Assembly (NCBI GenBank): GCA_047967505.1
Contig: CM106538.1
Origin: Dipteris shenzhenensis
Lineage: Eukaryota > Polypodiophyta > Polypodiopsida > Gleicheniales
DNA: 64,000 nucleotides
Strand: one strand, 5' to 3'
The number at the start of each line of letters is the position of its first letter. Position 1 is the first letter of the stretch. This document shows, in pieces, positions 10,919 through 23,046 of this stretch. Under the pieces are notes generated by a model. That model did not search any database, was not told the origin of the DNA, and saw nothing but the letters and a program-made list of their open reading frames with translations. Both the position numbers and the translations under genes were made by a program.

Positions 10919-11429
10919 GTGAGGGGGGCGATAACTAATTAACTAAATCGAATAGGTGAGTATGCTAGGTCACTACCTATTCAGCTCAAATGTCTTCTTC
11001 AACATGATATTCTCTCCTTTTATGGCATCGTGGGCCTTTAATAGCACCAAATTTTGAAGAAACGTGGCCAGATTCGATGCCTCTTACATCCGTGATCATG
11101 TCCATTCATATTATTAATTTTGATTTAACGGGGTAAACTGCCAATTGCCAACTTTGCCCATTCAGTTGATTATTGTGGCTCCCTCTATCGCAACGAATTG
11201 AACTTTAGACTCAGATTCTTTGATGTCCAATCCATCGACTAGTTTTGGCAATTCGCCCCATTCTAGTCTTCGAGGATGACTATCCCATTATGGAGATAGT
11301 GCTTGATTTGTATGGCTCAACGCATAGTCGAAGAAGCTTTGTTTCCTCACCCCCAATGGGGTACTATATAGCAAAATGAGCATGCCTTCTTTGATCCCCC
11401 CCCCCCCCTTGATGTGGCAATCATGCCAT
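10919..11429. other. No gene seen
   Basis: Only short frames occur, with a C-run at 11397-11408. This probably belongs to the 3' part of the minus-strand Ty3/gypsy relic. Confidence 0.4.
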
Positions 11430-13450
11430 GCCTTCCTTCTCCTTTGAATTATGGCACAGTTCATCGATCTTTGACAATTTGTCTAGCCTTTTGTACAAGG
11501 CTTCCTCTTGGCCAATCGCGTATTGGACTACTATCCTTAAGTGGGGTATAGGAAATCTTGGTTGTTTCTATGTTTGTTCAGGATCTTGTGAAGAATTATT
11601 TTTAGCACTTTACTCGTGGCCTTTGCTTGACCATTCGCCCTTGGATAGTAGGTCATTGACTCCTTGTGTGAATGAGGAATTCTGAAATGCATGTGATGCA
11701 TATGGTCTATTAGTAATGCACCCCCTTAGTTGAGAGGCTTTATTTGTTTGACATGATATTGATCGGGTGTCCAAATATTTTCATACAAAGAACACCTTAC
11801 TGTGCTTTAGATTGTGTTATCTTGCAATGGTTTCACTTTGGGCCATTTGGTGATGTAATCTATTGCCACCACTATTGCCTCCGCGACCTTGAATAGATAG
11901 ATAATATTAAAATCTAAACCCCATTTTGGGAAAGGTTCCCATGGATAAGTGAGGTTGTGGCATTTGATATTTGAAATTTGGTCTACCCACTTGTTGGCAT
12001 ACATCACACCTTTTGCAATGCCTTGCAACATGTGCATACATATTTCGCCACTATAATCCAGCATTCAATATTTTCTTGATTGTGATGTTGGTCGAGCCAC
12101 TCCCTAATGTGCCTTGGCCATCACTATCTCCCTTTCATGTGAAAAGACACATTATTGGAGGGTCATATCCCCCCATTTCTTGTATAGATGGCTAGTGAGA
12201 TAGTTGTGTATTTGTAAGATTTGAATGCAATCCTTTGCCATTCACCCGTTCATACATCTTCACAAACTGTGGATATTGAAAGGCATCATAGGATCTCTTC
12301 GTGATTATCCTCGTACAACGATATCTTGCATTGGGCAGCTGATCATCCATCTCTTCCTTAGATCTTTAGCCTTCTATGGGATGAACCAAGTTTATGAATG
12401 ACCTTGAAGTTGAATTCTTGAAGAAGAACCATCCATCTGATCAATCTCGATTTCATGAACGTCTTGTTGATCAAGTAGAGCAAGGCTTGGTGATCCACAA
12501 AGAACACAAATGGTTTGCTTAATAAAGAGTGCAGAGACTTTGAACAATGTACACCATTCCTAGGACCTCCCTTTTTGTGGTCAAGTAATTCCTTTCCAGT
12601 GTTGATAGCATTTGACTCACATAGAAAATGAAGAAATCCATATTCCCTTCTTGATGCATCCAAATGCACATAAAATTTATTTCAGCCTGGCTTCTACAAT
12701 ATTAGTGCTTTCACCACCATCCCTTGCAAGGTTTGAAATGATCCACTTATTCTTTGTTCCATTAAAGCTTCATTACTTGCCTAGTCAATCGATACAAGGG
12801 TTCAATTACTCCAACAAATTTCTTTATGGATCTTTGATAGAAGCTAAGGAATCCCACAAATTGATGAAGTTGATTTTCATTTTCTTGGATGGTGTCAATG
12901 TTTGACTTTTGTGTCATTTTCCCTTCACTTGAAATTGTGTGCCCTAATAGAACATTGAAAAGACCCAAAATACACATTTGTATGGGTTGAGGGAGATTTG
13001 GTCTTTGCATTTTGAAACATATTTTTTAGGCCATTGGCTTTTTATTGTACGCTAAGAGATAATCGAAAGAAATGGATAAGAATTCATAAATATACTCTTG
13101 AAAGGAATCGGATAAGGATGCGTCAATGTACACTTGAAAGGTTTCCATCATAAACCTTTGAAACGAAGCTGGTGAATTCGTCAATCCAAATGGCACGAAC
13201 TTCCTGGAATATGCCCCCCATTTTGTGAAGAAGGTGGTCCCTATCTTCTTTTGCTAGAGTGATCTAGTTTATCCACCACAGTATCCATCCCATGAATGAG
13301 TACACATCTCAGGCCTTGCCCCTTTGTCTAGGATGTTGTTTGTGAATGGTAATGAGAATGGATTGTCCATTCAGCTTTTATAATCCACACACTCTTGCGA
13401 ATTCCCATTCTTTTTAGGCATGATGAAGATCGGAAACAACCATTTCCTCC
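11430..13450 (-). mobile_element. Ty3/gypsy pol relic (RT, RNase H, integrase)
   Basis: On the minus strand the domain order is reverse transcriptase, RNase H, integrase, which defines Ty3/gypsy. RT start: [20 protein letters not shown] (about 13380-13440), where intact copies have VPKKNG and VDYR. Then KFVPFGLTNSPASFQRFM (about 13150-13205). RT end: LGHTISSEGK and FVGFLSFYQRSI (12762-13010). RNase H: FVDHQALLYLINKTF and IRWMVLLQEFNFKV (12358-12669). Integrase: PWEPFPKWGLDFN and AIDYITKWPKVKPL (11807-12064), then a YYP.ANGQA block near 11640. At least five frame changes and several stops separate them. The copy is defective. No LTRs could be assigned. Confidence 0.85.
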
Positions 13451-13454
13451 GATC

Positions 13455-13523
<69 letters not shown>
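13455..13523. repeat. (CT)n-(AC)n compound microsatellite
   Basis: About 14 bases of CT are followed by about 55 bases of CA. It sits directly against the first RT motif of the Ty3/gypsy relic, so it has grown within or at the edge of former coding DNA. Confidence 0.95.
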
Positions 13524-13525
<2 letters not shown>

Positions 13526-13971
13526 TTTTGTGAAAGCGCACGCGTGTGCACACACACAAACATTTTCAAAGAAGACTTTCTTTATTAGATCTTTCAACAA
13601 AAGGGAGACGTGAGAAGAGGGACACACTTTCTTCCCCATCAACCCCACTTGTATCATTTCCATATTAATATATGCCCCCTTTCTCTACACTATTTTCCCT
13701 CCTACTCTTGTTCATACTCTCTCTCCCCCTTTCCCATGCCACCATGACCTCACCCCATTCTCTTTCTTCCGCATAATCCACTTCTCCCATTTAGACAGGG
13801 TTCACACCACCCCCCTGGACATGGGCAAGTTGTGGATTGAAGGGCACACATCCTACATGGCCCAATAGAAAAGGGGGCTCGGACAGGGATTGAAAAAAAG
13901 CTCCTCTGCCATATGAAAGCCACCCATGGAGTGGCTGGTTGCCAAAATGGGAGCGCAAATTGCTCTTGTTG

Positions 13972-14022
13972 GGTATTGAACCCGCGCCGTGGGGCCTAAA
14001 ATACTTATGTCTACTTCCAAGC
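13972..14022 (-). mobile_element. tRNA-derived SINE-like unit
   Basis: On the minus strand TGGCTTGGAAGTAGA (about 14008-14022) resembles a pol III A box. GGTTCAATACC (about 13974-13984) matches the B box GGTTCRANNCC at 10 of 11 positions or better. Their separation, about 40 bases, suits a tRNA-like promoter. No cloverleaf can be drawn with confidence and no tail or target duplication was found, so a chance match is possible. Confidence 0.35.
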
Positions 14023-14329
14023 CAATCGAATTTGCTTGTAATAAATGGGCAGTCTATATTTATATCTTGTCCACCAGGTGGTATAAACCAACCACCTCGT
14101 GGACATTGTCACTATTTTTCTACACTACTTGGGGCGGGCGGACAGTGTGAACGGGACCTTAGTCTCTCTCTAGTTGTACATGCTTTGGATTCATCCTCAA
14201 TGGGTCAAGACACAATAGAGACTCATAACTTTTGTGTGGCTATCAAGATCAAGGTCTGCATAGTAATGGCACCTTCATATCCTTGAAAGGGTTCATGTTG
14301 TTGATTTTCATGGCGAGAGGAGGGGCTTA

Positions 14330-15360
14330 GAGTTATTTTATAACCATAATTTCCCCTTACTCTCAATTTTCTCTCTCCCCCAACTTCTTTCCTTTCTTTT
14401 CCTTTTCTCTCTCTCCTTTCCCTCCTCACTTGCTGCGTTACTTCCCTACCACTCTCTCTCTTTGTGCTCTCTCTTGCATTCTTTTCCCTCCTTTTCCTAT
14501 TTCCTCCCCTGTGACTCCTATAGGTCATCTTGCTTCTTCTTTGCTGCTTTTACATCCCCTTCTTTCTTCTTATGTTTGTTTCCCCCTCCCCTCTCTTCAC
14601 TCTCCTTGTGTTTAATTGTTTCCCCTCCCTTATCTCACATCTCTCTTCTCCCGTAATCTAGCAATTTCCCATCCTTATCTCTCTCACCCCTCTCATCCAC
14701 TCACAACCCTGTTGACTTTGCATTGCCATCCCCTCTCCAGTTTGTTGTTTCTCCCACCATCCTCTCCCCAACTCTCTTTCTTACTCGACTGCACCATCTC
14801 TCTCCCATATATGCGCTCGCTCAACCTCCACCACCCCTCTGAACTCTCAATTCTCTCCTTACCTTTAAGCTCATCTCTGTGACCCACACCCGCTCCTCCA
14901 ACCTCACCACCCATCACAAAACCCTCCTAGCACTCTCTCTTAGTGCCTCCACTCACCCTTCTTGTCAATTCTCTCTGTGATGTCACACTCCTATGCTGTC
15001 ACACTCATACCAAATCTTAATCAGTCTCAACACCCTCTAACTTTGCACACAACCCCTACCCCCTTCCATAAATTTCAGCCTTTCATCCTGTGTCGCTATG
15101 CCCTCTTAGCTCTCAACCGACCCACACATCCTCTCCATACATCAAACCCCTCGTAGGACTTTGTCCTCACAACTCCCACTACTTTTTCCACTTCTCACTC
15201 AAAGCTCCTTTCCCTCTCACAAATCAAGTCCCGTCACCTCATTATCTTGCTACATCGGGCTCATGTGGGTAATATCTTAACCCCCTCATACGTCTTTGCC
15301 CACATAGCTCACACTATGCCCGCTTTTCCCTAACCTGAAGCTCCTTTCCCTTACTGCATT
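14330..15360. repeat. CT-rich low-complexity DNA
   Basis: About 1 kb of pyrimidine-rich plus strand (CTCTCTCC, CCCTCC, TTCTCC words) without a fixed period. It yields many short Ser/Leu/Pro-rich translations on the plus strand, none of which I accept as genes. No element boundaries were seen. Confidence 0.6.
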
Positions 15361-15696
15361 ACCTTGATTTGCTTCCCTTCCCATAGTTTTTCCAAGCACT
15401 TTGGATATTTGGGCGATTTCACTCCTCTCTTGTTGACTATACCCATTTATTTTTGTGGGTTAGATTCACTACATACTGGACCATCTAGCATGATAGAAAC
15501 CTTGGCATGTCCTCTCGTGCCCCTTTTGATACATATGCATTTTTTAGGCATTCTTTGCTTGTATCACTATATGATGCTTATCATATAGGTGATATTTCTT
15601 TGCATCTTTTAGAAGTTTTTCCCATTGCTTCTTGATGCCACACTTGGTGTTAGCGGTTGTAAATTCCAGTAATTAATTGAATCAGTGGTTTCACGC

Positions 15697-15818
<122 letters not shown>

Positions 15819-16670
15819 ACTATTAGACCAAATAAGTGCTTGTACATCAAATCTCCAAAATGGGAGCGCATGAATCATCTCTATGGGATGCATGAATCAT
15901 GCCACTATTATTTTACAGCATGACTATTTTCTAATTGTAAGATACTTTTGTTTTCATTACATCAATTAAAGTAATTAGGCCATTTACCCTCTTGGCTTCC
16001 TTTACTTTGTTGATTTCTATGGCTCTTTGCTTAAGCTGATTTCGGAGGGAGCTCTTTTGATATCCAAATCTGAATGTGTTTTAATTTATGAGTTTGCCTC
16101 ATTTTTACAAATGATTTGAGCATGTGACCCCTTTGATAGACTCCAAATGTCATTTAGCATTGGCTATTTTCACTTTGATACTATTGAAATTAGCCAACTT
16201 CATTATATCGTCCTTGTTGTAATGTATCTATTATATCTTCTCGAAAGGAATTAGAGGATATTTTCCTATTGACATGGTTGAAAGTAGCAAGGGCCTTCAT
16301 TTTGGGAAATTCCATTTACTCCATGTTTGCCCTTCCTAGGTATAGCTTGGTTGTAATTAACCTTTGAGAAGGACTAGGGGTTCATCCCAACTCAGAGTGA
16401 GTGAGGACAAAAGGGGTGTCCCCATTTGTGCCTAGCTAGGGGCTAAAGTTTAGAGCTTAGTAGGCTAGAGGGAGGTAAGTGGGCACAAAGGGATGGGTGT
16501 ATATTGAATGATGGGTCTATGGGGTCGGTGTATAGACGAGTGTACAGATTGGACTAGAGCTAAATGTGCAGAGGAGAAGGAACTATACACGCAAGAGTAG
16601 AGCTATATGGGTTGAACCACAAAGAATCTATATGGTCTGGAGCAAAGCTATCCAGAGTTAGAGCGAAGGC

Positions 16671-16715
<45 letters not shown>

Positions 16716-17560
16716 GATGATTTTTCACCTCCTATGGACCTTGTATGCTCTTCATTTGTGAAGGGAGTCATAGATTTGTGTGGACATGTATGAGCCTACC
16801 ATACAAAGGACGAATTCATTGTACGTACACAACCCATTGATGAACTTTGTGTGTGATACATTCATAGAATATGTATGCTAACACACACATAGAATAGCTA
16901 GTGGAAATGCTTTCTCTCTCTCTCTCTCTCTCCCCCCCCCGCCTAGATGCAAAGTATAGATCTAGCCTACTCCAAACTCCTTTTCTAATTGGGCAATGAA
17001 TAAGTTTATACTTTCTTCATGTTGGTTCCTTCAAAACATTTAAAAATTGAAGTAGTAAAGTGATAACCATCATGTCATATTTCAAATCTCAGTGAAACAT
17101 TGACATTTTTTTAAAACCTACTTCACTCCATGTGTATGTCAGATATGTAGATATTTGATGAAAAGATTTTTCGAAGGCATTGTTAACAACAATGTCTGAA
17201 GTTGTGATATCGATCATAATATGTGCTGCATCAAAATGGCTCCTTGAAGATCTATAGCAACAACCAAATGATGACATCCTTATTTGGCTCACCTATTGAG
17301 ACGCAAACATGTTCCTCAAAGATCAAGAGCTTTAGATTGCTCAAGGTTTAAATCTAGGACAATTATTACAAGCCAGAGGCCCCCACTAAGATGTTCTTCC
17401 ATATCCTCAAAGAAAAAGAATGCAAGAAAGGGCTGATGAATTGTTCAAAAGTGATGGACATGTTGTGACACAAACTATCTAGTAAGAGTGGAAAATGCAA
17501 TGTTGAAGCATATTTAGAGCATAATAGTGTTATGCACAAATGCAATGCATCATGGAAAAA
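15819..17560. other. Non-coding DNA with GA and CT microsatellites
   Basis: No gene was recognised. A (GA)n tract lies at 16672-16711 and a (CT)n-C8 tract at 16913-16940. The rest is AT-rich with scattered stops in all frames. Confidence 0.5.
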
Positions 17561-17579
17561 AACATTATGACAACCTTTT

Positions 17580-17775
17580 AGAATTCACCATAGCCATGGT
17601 GGATAAAATAAATCTATTCCACTTAAATAGACACCTTTTTTAGAAAAGAACTACTTTTACAATTCACCATAGCCATGGATGTTTATTGAACCCTTTCAAA
17701 TGCACCGTAGTTAGGATGGATGGAGGAAATCTATTGTATTTGCATAAACCTTTTTTGAAAAGAAGCTATTTCTAG
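17580..17775. repeat. Degenerate tandem repeat around TTCACCATAGCCATGG
   Basis: AATTCACCATAGCCATGG occurs at about 17581 and 17661, and a weaker copy (AATGCACCGTAGTTAGG) at about 17700. Each copy is followed by AATCTATT.CA..T and a TTTTTTGAAAAGAA word. The period is about 60-80 bases. Confidence 0.65.
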
Positions 17776-17829
17776 CACTATGTGAAACAAAAGAAGAAAA
17801 AGTACCTAGGATTGATGGATCATATGTTA

Positions 17830-17975
17830 AATTCCGTCAACACTTATTGGGGATGGATTACATTGTCATGGCTAGTTTTTCTTATGAGAAAGATATGCTC
17901 GTTGAATTCCGTCAACACTTATTGGGGATGGATTACATTGTCATGGCTAGTTTTTCTTATGAGAAAGATATCCTC
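17830..17975 (+). repeat. 75-bp tandem duplication, almost perfect
   Basis: The block 17830-17904 is repeated at 17905-17975 with one mismatch near its end (GATATGCTC against GATATCCTC). Because 75 is a multiple of three, two reading frames stay open through both copies and continue to about 18045. I cannot recognise the encoded peptide (for example HLLGMDYIVMASFSYEKD). It may be element coding DNA caught by the duplication. Confidence 0.9.
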
Positions 17976-18340
17976 GTAAGGGATGTCAATTTAAGTCTCA
18001 TTAAGTTTATCGTAAATAATCTTAATAGAGTCAAAGTTGGGGACTAGAGTCCCCTAGCAATGCTTGATGTTTGCAAGAATCAATTTCTCCATTAAAAGCT
18101 CCTTAATCTCTATACCAAAAAAATGTATTGAATTCACAACCTCCTTGGCATTTCCTTCACTTGTTGAACACATGTCTTCGGTCATGGCTTATCATGGTAC
18201 TTAATCCTTCGTAAGCCGATACAATATCAACATTATTAAAGCTCATGGTTTTGTTTCCTCTTGACTAATGCCTTGACGACTTCCTTAAGGAAGGGAGATC
18301 TCCTCCTTTTTTAAAGTCTAGGCTCTTGATAGTACCAAAT

Positions 18341-18382
18341 AAGGGCACCCATGGATAGGCAAAGGGCACCCATGGATAGGCA
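18341..18382. repeat. 21-bp perfect tandem duplication
   Basis: AAGGGCACCCATGGATAGGC plus A occurs twice back to back without mismatch. Confidence 0.9.
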
Positions 18383-19602
18383 ACCTAGTTGATTTTCCCC
18401 TCACACTCTCTGAATGCATTCTCATACTATATATGGATAGGTTAATAAGCCCTTCTCTTAACAAAAATATATCTAATTAGTGTATACTTAAATTAAGTTC
18501 CCCCAAAAAGTCATGTGAAGTTTTGCTAGGCTATTCTTTGGGTTGCATTGTTTAATTGCCCTTATTCATTACTTTGCGTGTTGATGGGATGAGTGTCCTT
18601 AAAGCAAAAGGCCTAAGAAGGGGAATGATACATGTGCAGGGTGGTACCTCCATGCTTCATCTCAACAATTCAAATGTTAAAAGTGCACATTTCATACCCT
18701 TTTATCCAAAGTCCCACATTACCACATGTGGAATCCCGAGGGGTTGCAATTCGTCTTGTGCACAACAATGTCCCTTGCGTGCAACTGCATCACATAACTG
18801 AAAGGATAGAAGTTACATTGGATTCTTCAATGGAAGTGACATATGGTCCAATGGGCTGTAGTTTGCACACTCTTTTTGTGCGTGTTCACAATGCATGACT
18901 CAATAGTATCTATGTTGGCAAAAGCTCGCAGTTAGATAAAGCACAATTGTCTATGTGTTGTTTAAAACATCTTTTCTACGAAATTATTGAGTGAAGATGA
19001 AGATACCCTTATGGTGCGAAAGATGAAAAGAGATGAGACCAAGACCGTGTTTTAAAATCATTAAGAAGCTAGCTCCAACAATGCACAGTAGGCCCTACTA
19101 TTAGAAGTAAACTTAGGCCTAAATCTGTATTCCTATGGATATGCTTGCGTTGAGAAAGGCCATCGGGTGGTCATTGTGGGTCCTTGTTGGATAGTTGAAC
19201 TTTGTTTTTGGAATATTAGACATAGTCTGTCTACTCGAACTTCTAGGGGGTTGAGGACGGTGACCTTTGTGTTGTTGCCCATTCCATTCGGTGTGAACGT
19301 CAGAGCGCCGAGGGGTGGGCATGAAGCAATGTGAAGCGAGAGTGTGTGCTTGGGCCGAGTCACGATCATGCCATGGTAGGTGGCAGAGCGGAGATGGCAA
19401 GCCTGGTACCCAAGTGAGAGATGGCGATGGTTAGGGACACATGGCCAAGTTGAGGAGTACTAGTAGCAGTAGTAGGTCAACACCTGAAAAGGGGGTGGGT
19501 AAAAAATATGTTTTGAAATGAAATGTGAAATGATGTATAAAATGTACCAAGGGGGGGGTACTGGACGGACGAGATGGGTGCTAGCTGGCAGGGAGGTGGG
19601 AT
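18383..19602. other. Upstream region of the 14-3-3 gene, no gene seen
   Basis: The open frames here (plus strand 18556-18898, minus strand 19119-19400) match nothing I know and overlap in several frames. From about 19250 the DNA becomes GC-richer, as expected near a promoter. No TATA box was found in the 300 bases before the gene. A run of eight Gs lies near 19550. Confidence 0.4.
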
Positions 19603-19829
19603 GTGGGCCGTCCGATCGATCTCAAGGCAAAGCTGTGGCTTTCTTCTTCACAAGGGAGGGTATCTCATTCTGCTTTTTGGAGCGCCTCTGATCTTCCATC
19701 TCCAAGCTATGGAGCTTTTCTGATCTCTCTGCCTTCTTCTCCTCCCTCTCCTCTCCATTTTGATGCCCTCATCGCCCCCCCCTCTCCTCTTTTCTCCCTC
19801 CTTTCGCTGCAATCCCTCCATCGCCCATC
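19603..19829 (+). promoter_or_regulatory. Probable CT-rich 5' leader of the 14-3-3 gene
   Basis: The 230 bases before the start codon are rich in CTTCTTC/CTCCCTCTCC words, as in many plant 5' UTRs, and end GCCCATCATGAGC at the start codon. The transcription start cannot be fixed from sequence alone. Confidence 0.4.
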
Positions 19830-21701
19830 ATGAGCACCGAGAAGGAGCGCGACAGCCATGTCTACATGGCCAAGCTCGCCGAACAGGCCGAGCGATACGA
19901 TGGTAGGTCTTCCTTCTTCCCTCTCTCCCAGGCCTCGCCAATCGTTTTTTCTTAGAATGTATCGCTACTGCTTTCCTTTTCAAAGTTTGGATTGCGGGTG
20001 CGGATGCTATTTACCCTGATGCGGAGTGATATTTCCCTAGTAAGAGAACCCAAATGTGCAGTGATAGCCGGAGCTGCCCAAGGTTTCTGCAAACTCATAG
20101 ACCCAAATTTGTTTGACGTGTGCAGAAATGGTGGACTCCATGAAGAAAGTGGCGAAGTTGGATGTGGAGCTCACCGTGGAGGAAAGGAATCTCCTTTCCG
20201 TGGGTTACAAGAATGTTATTGGTGCTCGTCGAGCCTCTTGGCGCATACTTTCTTCTATAGAACAGAAGGAGGAAGCAAAAGCTAACGAACAGAATGTAAA
20301 ACGGATCAAGGAATACCGGAAAAAGGTCGAGGAAGAGCTCTCCAAGATTTGTAACGACATTTTGATGATAATAGACGAGCATCTAATTCCCTCTTCCGGG
20401 ACTGGAGAATCTACGGTTTTCTATTACAAAATGTAATCCGTCTTTGTGCCCAATATATGTTTTGAAATGTAGTTGTAGCCTTGTGCTTGGGATTTTGATA
20501 GTCGTGTCTAAGAACTAATGTCAATTCTATATTTTGTCTATGTCAAGACCATCATTACTGCTTTTATCTGTTCAATTTCTACAGTGCAATCCGCTTTGAT
20601 CTTTTATTACTCCTTTCTAGCGAATTGGACTTCGCTTGACTGTTTGTCCTGTGGATATACAGGAAGGGTGATTACTTCAGGTATCTTGCAGAGTTCAAGA
20701 CAGGCAGTGAAAGAAAAGAGGCTGCAGATCAATCCCTGAAAGCTTATCAGGTGATTGATCACTTCTTTTCCATACTAACTGTTACCTTTGACTTTGTCCT
20801 GGATGTAATGGAAGTTTATTGGTAGATATCTGCCACCGGCTGTTTTTTGACTGCGTGGCTTTATGTTGCTGCCCTATGACCACGCTGTTGGCTTGCTTAT
20901 GCTCTTAGAATTGCACTATATCTCCCAATGAATGCTTGATTTATCTTTTAATTCGATTGAATAGGATTCACAATATGCTTCAATATATGCAGGATGTTTT
21001 GTTGATGGTTCTCAGATTTGCCATTCTTGTTTGTTTGCTCGTTTTTTTCACAGGCTGCATCAAACACAGCTGGGACAGACTTACCACCTACACATCCTAT
21101 TCGACTGGGGCTAGCCTTGAATTTTTCAGTTTTCTATTATGAGATTATGAATTCTCCAGAGCGGTGAGTTATTTCGTTAGCTGTTGAGCTTGTACTCTCG
21201 AGGCACTAATGGCTGTCCATAGGGTTAATGTTGCTTTTGCCTTGAATGTTGTTCAGAGCTTGCCACCTAGCAAAGCAAGCATTTGATGAAGCTATAGCTG
21301 AACTGGACACCCTGAGCGAAGATTCTTACAAGGACAGCACACTCATTATGCAGCTGTTAAGAGACAACTTGACACTGTGGACTTCAGATCTTCCGGAGGA
21401 TGGAGGTATGTGGACCATAGTTTTGTTTTGGGGGGAGTTCTGTTGGATTTGTATCATGAGGGACTTGCTAGCTCCACTTAGTTTTGTTGTAAAATATGGG
21501 GTGACTGTGTCTTTAACACAAGTTATAGTGTGCAACAAAACGAATAGGATGGCAGAATTATCTTAGGGAAATTCTTGTACACCTTTACATTATGAGCTCA
21601 ACTGTTTTACCGTGTCTGTTTCAGCAGGAGATGATCAGATAAGAATGGAGGACTCTGGAAAGGTTGACAGTGCAGAGGTATCCAACGGTGTTTTAAGTTG
21701 A
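19830..21701 (+). CDS. 14-3-3 protein (general regulatory factor), six exons
   Basis: 14-3-3 dimers bind phosphoserine or phosphothreonine motifs on client proteins in cytosol and nucleus, including plant H+-ATPases and metabolic enzymes. Exons are 19830-19902, 20126-20432, 20663-20750, 21054-21163, 21257-21405 and 21628-21701; all introns are GT-AG. The joined frame is 266 residues, the usual length. [11 protein letters not shown] (residues 45-55) and [15 protein letters not shown] (217-231) are the two family signatures. The phosphate-binding set is present as Lys53, Arg60, Arg133 and Tyr134. Codons 25, 127, 193 and 243 are split by introns; Met127 is divided AT|G, which hides the donor in an apparent ATG TAA stop. 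The last intron ends CAGCAG, so one extra residue (Ala) may be included in some transcripts. The acidic C-terminal tail is variable, as in the family. It looks intact and functional. The paralogue group cannot be settled here. Confidence 0.95.
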
Positions 21702-21890
21702 AAAAGTCAGGTGTAGCAGTTGGTATGGTAAGGGGTTGTAATGTATCCAGGAGGTCTTGTAAAAGGTATGCATATACTGTGTGATGGCCGACACCGCACT
21801 GAGGTTAATGAGTAGGTTACTGTAGAAGCGGTGAATAATGCATTGTAGTGTAGAGGTTTTCTAAAGCTACCTTTCTTTATTTAGTTCCTA
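21702..21890 (+). other. Probable 3' UTR of the 14-3-3 gene
   Basis: AT-rich DNA follows the TGA. It has TGTAATGTATCC near 21738 and TGCATTGTAGTG near 21840, which could act as weak plant 3' end signals. No AATAAA was seen. Confidence 0.4.
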
Positions 21891-21978
21891 GCTATGATAT
21901 TGCCTTCTGGCTGACCTGCCCATGAATCTTTTTTTGTTAAATTTGTGTCCTGATTACCCCTTCTCATCTGGAAAAAGA

Positions 21979-22303
21979 TGTCCAATGATGCTAACTCCTT
22001 GGGGAAGGTGAGAAATAGGCTGCATGTCAAGCAAAGTTTGAAGTCTGCTGTCATGATTTCGGGCAAGTCATTGTTGTATGCTCAAGTTATCAAAGTTTCT
22101 CCAATTTCTTGCAAGACTACATGATTTAGTTTTGCTTGCATGCTCCATAAGGCTGTCCAATGATGCTAACTCCTTGGGGAAGTCGAGAAACAGAGTCTAC
22201 TTTCATGATTTTGGGCAAGTCATTGTTGTATGCTCAAGTTATCGAATTTTCTCCAATTTGTGGCAAAATTACATAATTTAGTTTGCTTGCATGCTCCATA
22301 AGG
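21979..22303. repeat. Tandem duplication, about 150-175 bp unit
   Basis: Copy one is 21979-22153 and copy two 22154-22303. Both start TGTCCAATGATGCTAACTCC and end GCTTGCATGCTCCATAAGGC. Copy one carries about 25 extra bases near 22020. It lies just behind the 14-3-3 gene. Confidence 0.9.
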
Positions 22304-22384
22304 CAGCACAGCAGTGGTTTAATTTACCCAGGACGATACTTTCACTGCAGCTCAGAGCTATGGGACACCTTTAGAAGTGATTGT

Positions 22385-22500
22385 GGTTTAAGGTGGATTT
22401 TTTCTGGCTAATGTTTTCTGATACATAGGTAGAGGGATTATGAGTGGTTTAAGATGGATTTCACTGGCTGAAGTTTTCCGATAACATAGGTATGGAAGGC
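22385..22500. repeat. Degenerate tandem repeat, about 60-bp unit
   Basis: GTGGTTTAAGGTGGATTTTT with CTGGCTAATGTTTTC recurs as GTGGTTTAAGATGGATTTCA with CTGGCTGAAGTTTTC. A looser pair follows at 22555-22790 (ACCACTTATATCTTGGTGCA and ATCACTTATATCTTTGGTGC). Confidence 0.7.
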
Positions 22501-23046
22501 TATTACTGTTGTGCAGAAGGTGCCCTGTTAAAGGCGTTTGGGATCTTGAGATATTATCTATAATTTGGAGAAGAGAGGAATTCCTTTAAAGAACCACTTA
22601 TATCTTGGTGCACAATGAAACAAATCCTGAGGGTTGAAACAGATCTAGATCAATGTGATGCCTTCCAACTATGTTAGATAGATCCATGGGAATTTGTGTT
22701 GGGATTTACCTACAATTTGGAGAGGACAGGAAGTTCGTTAAAGGATCACTTATATCTTTGGTGCAATAAACAATTTTAAGGGTTGAAGCAAGAGTCTATT
22801 CATTCAAGTGGTTCACCTTGTTGCGGTTTCATTCTACTATCTGTTGGAAGAATGGTTCTTGAAAGCATTTGCTAACATGATAACTAAGTACTGCATATTT
22901 AGTTACCTCCTAAGATGATTTTCTAGCTAGACTACATGTTTCCAATGCAACACAAGATATTTATAAGCTTTGTGTCAACAACCTTAAGAATGATAAATAT
23001 CAAGATTTGCCAACGACAGTTTTGTGTTCTCATGTTAAGAGCTTTG

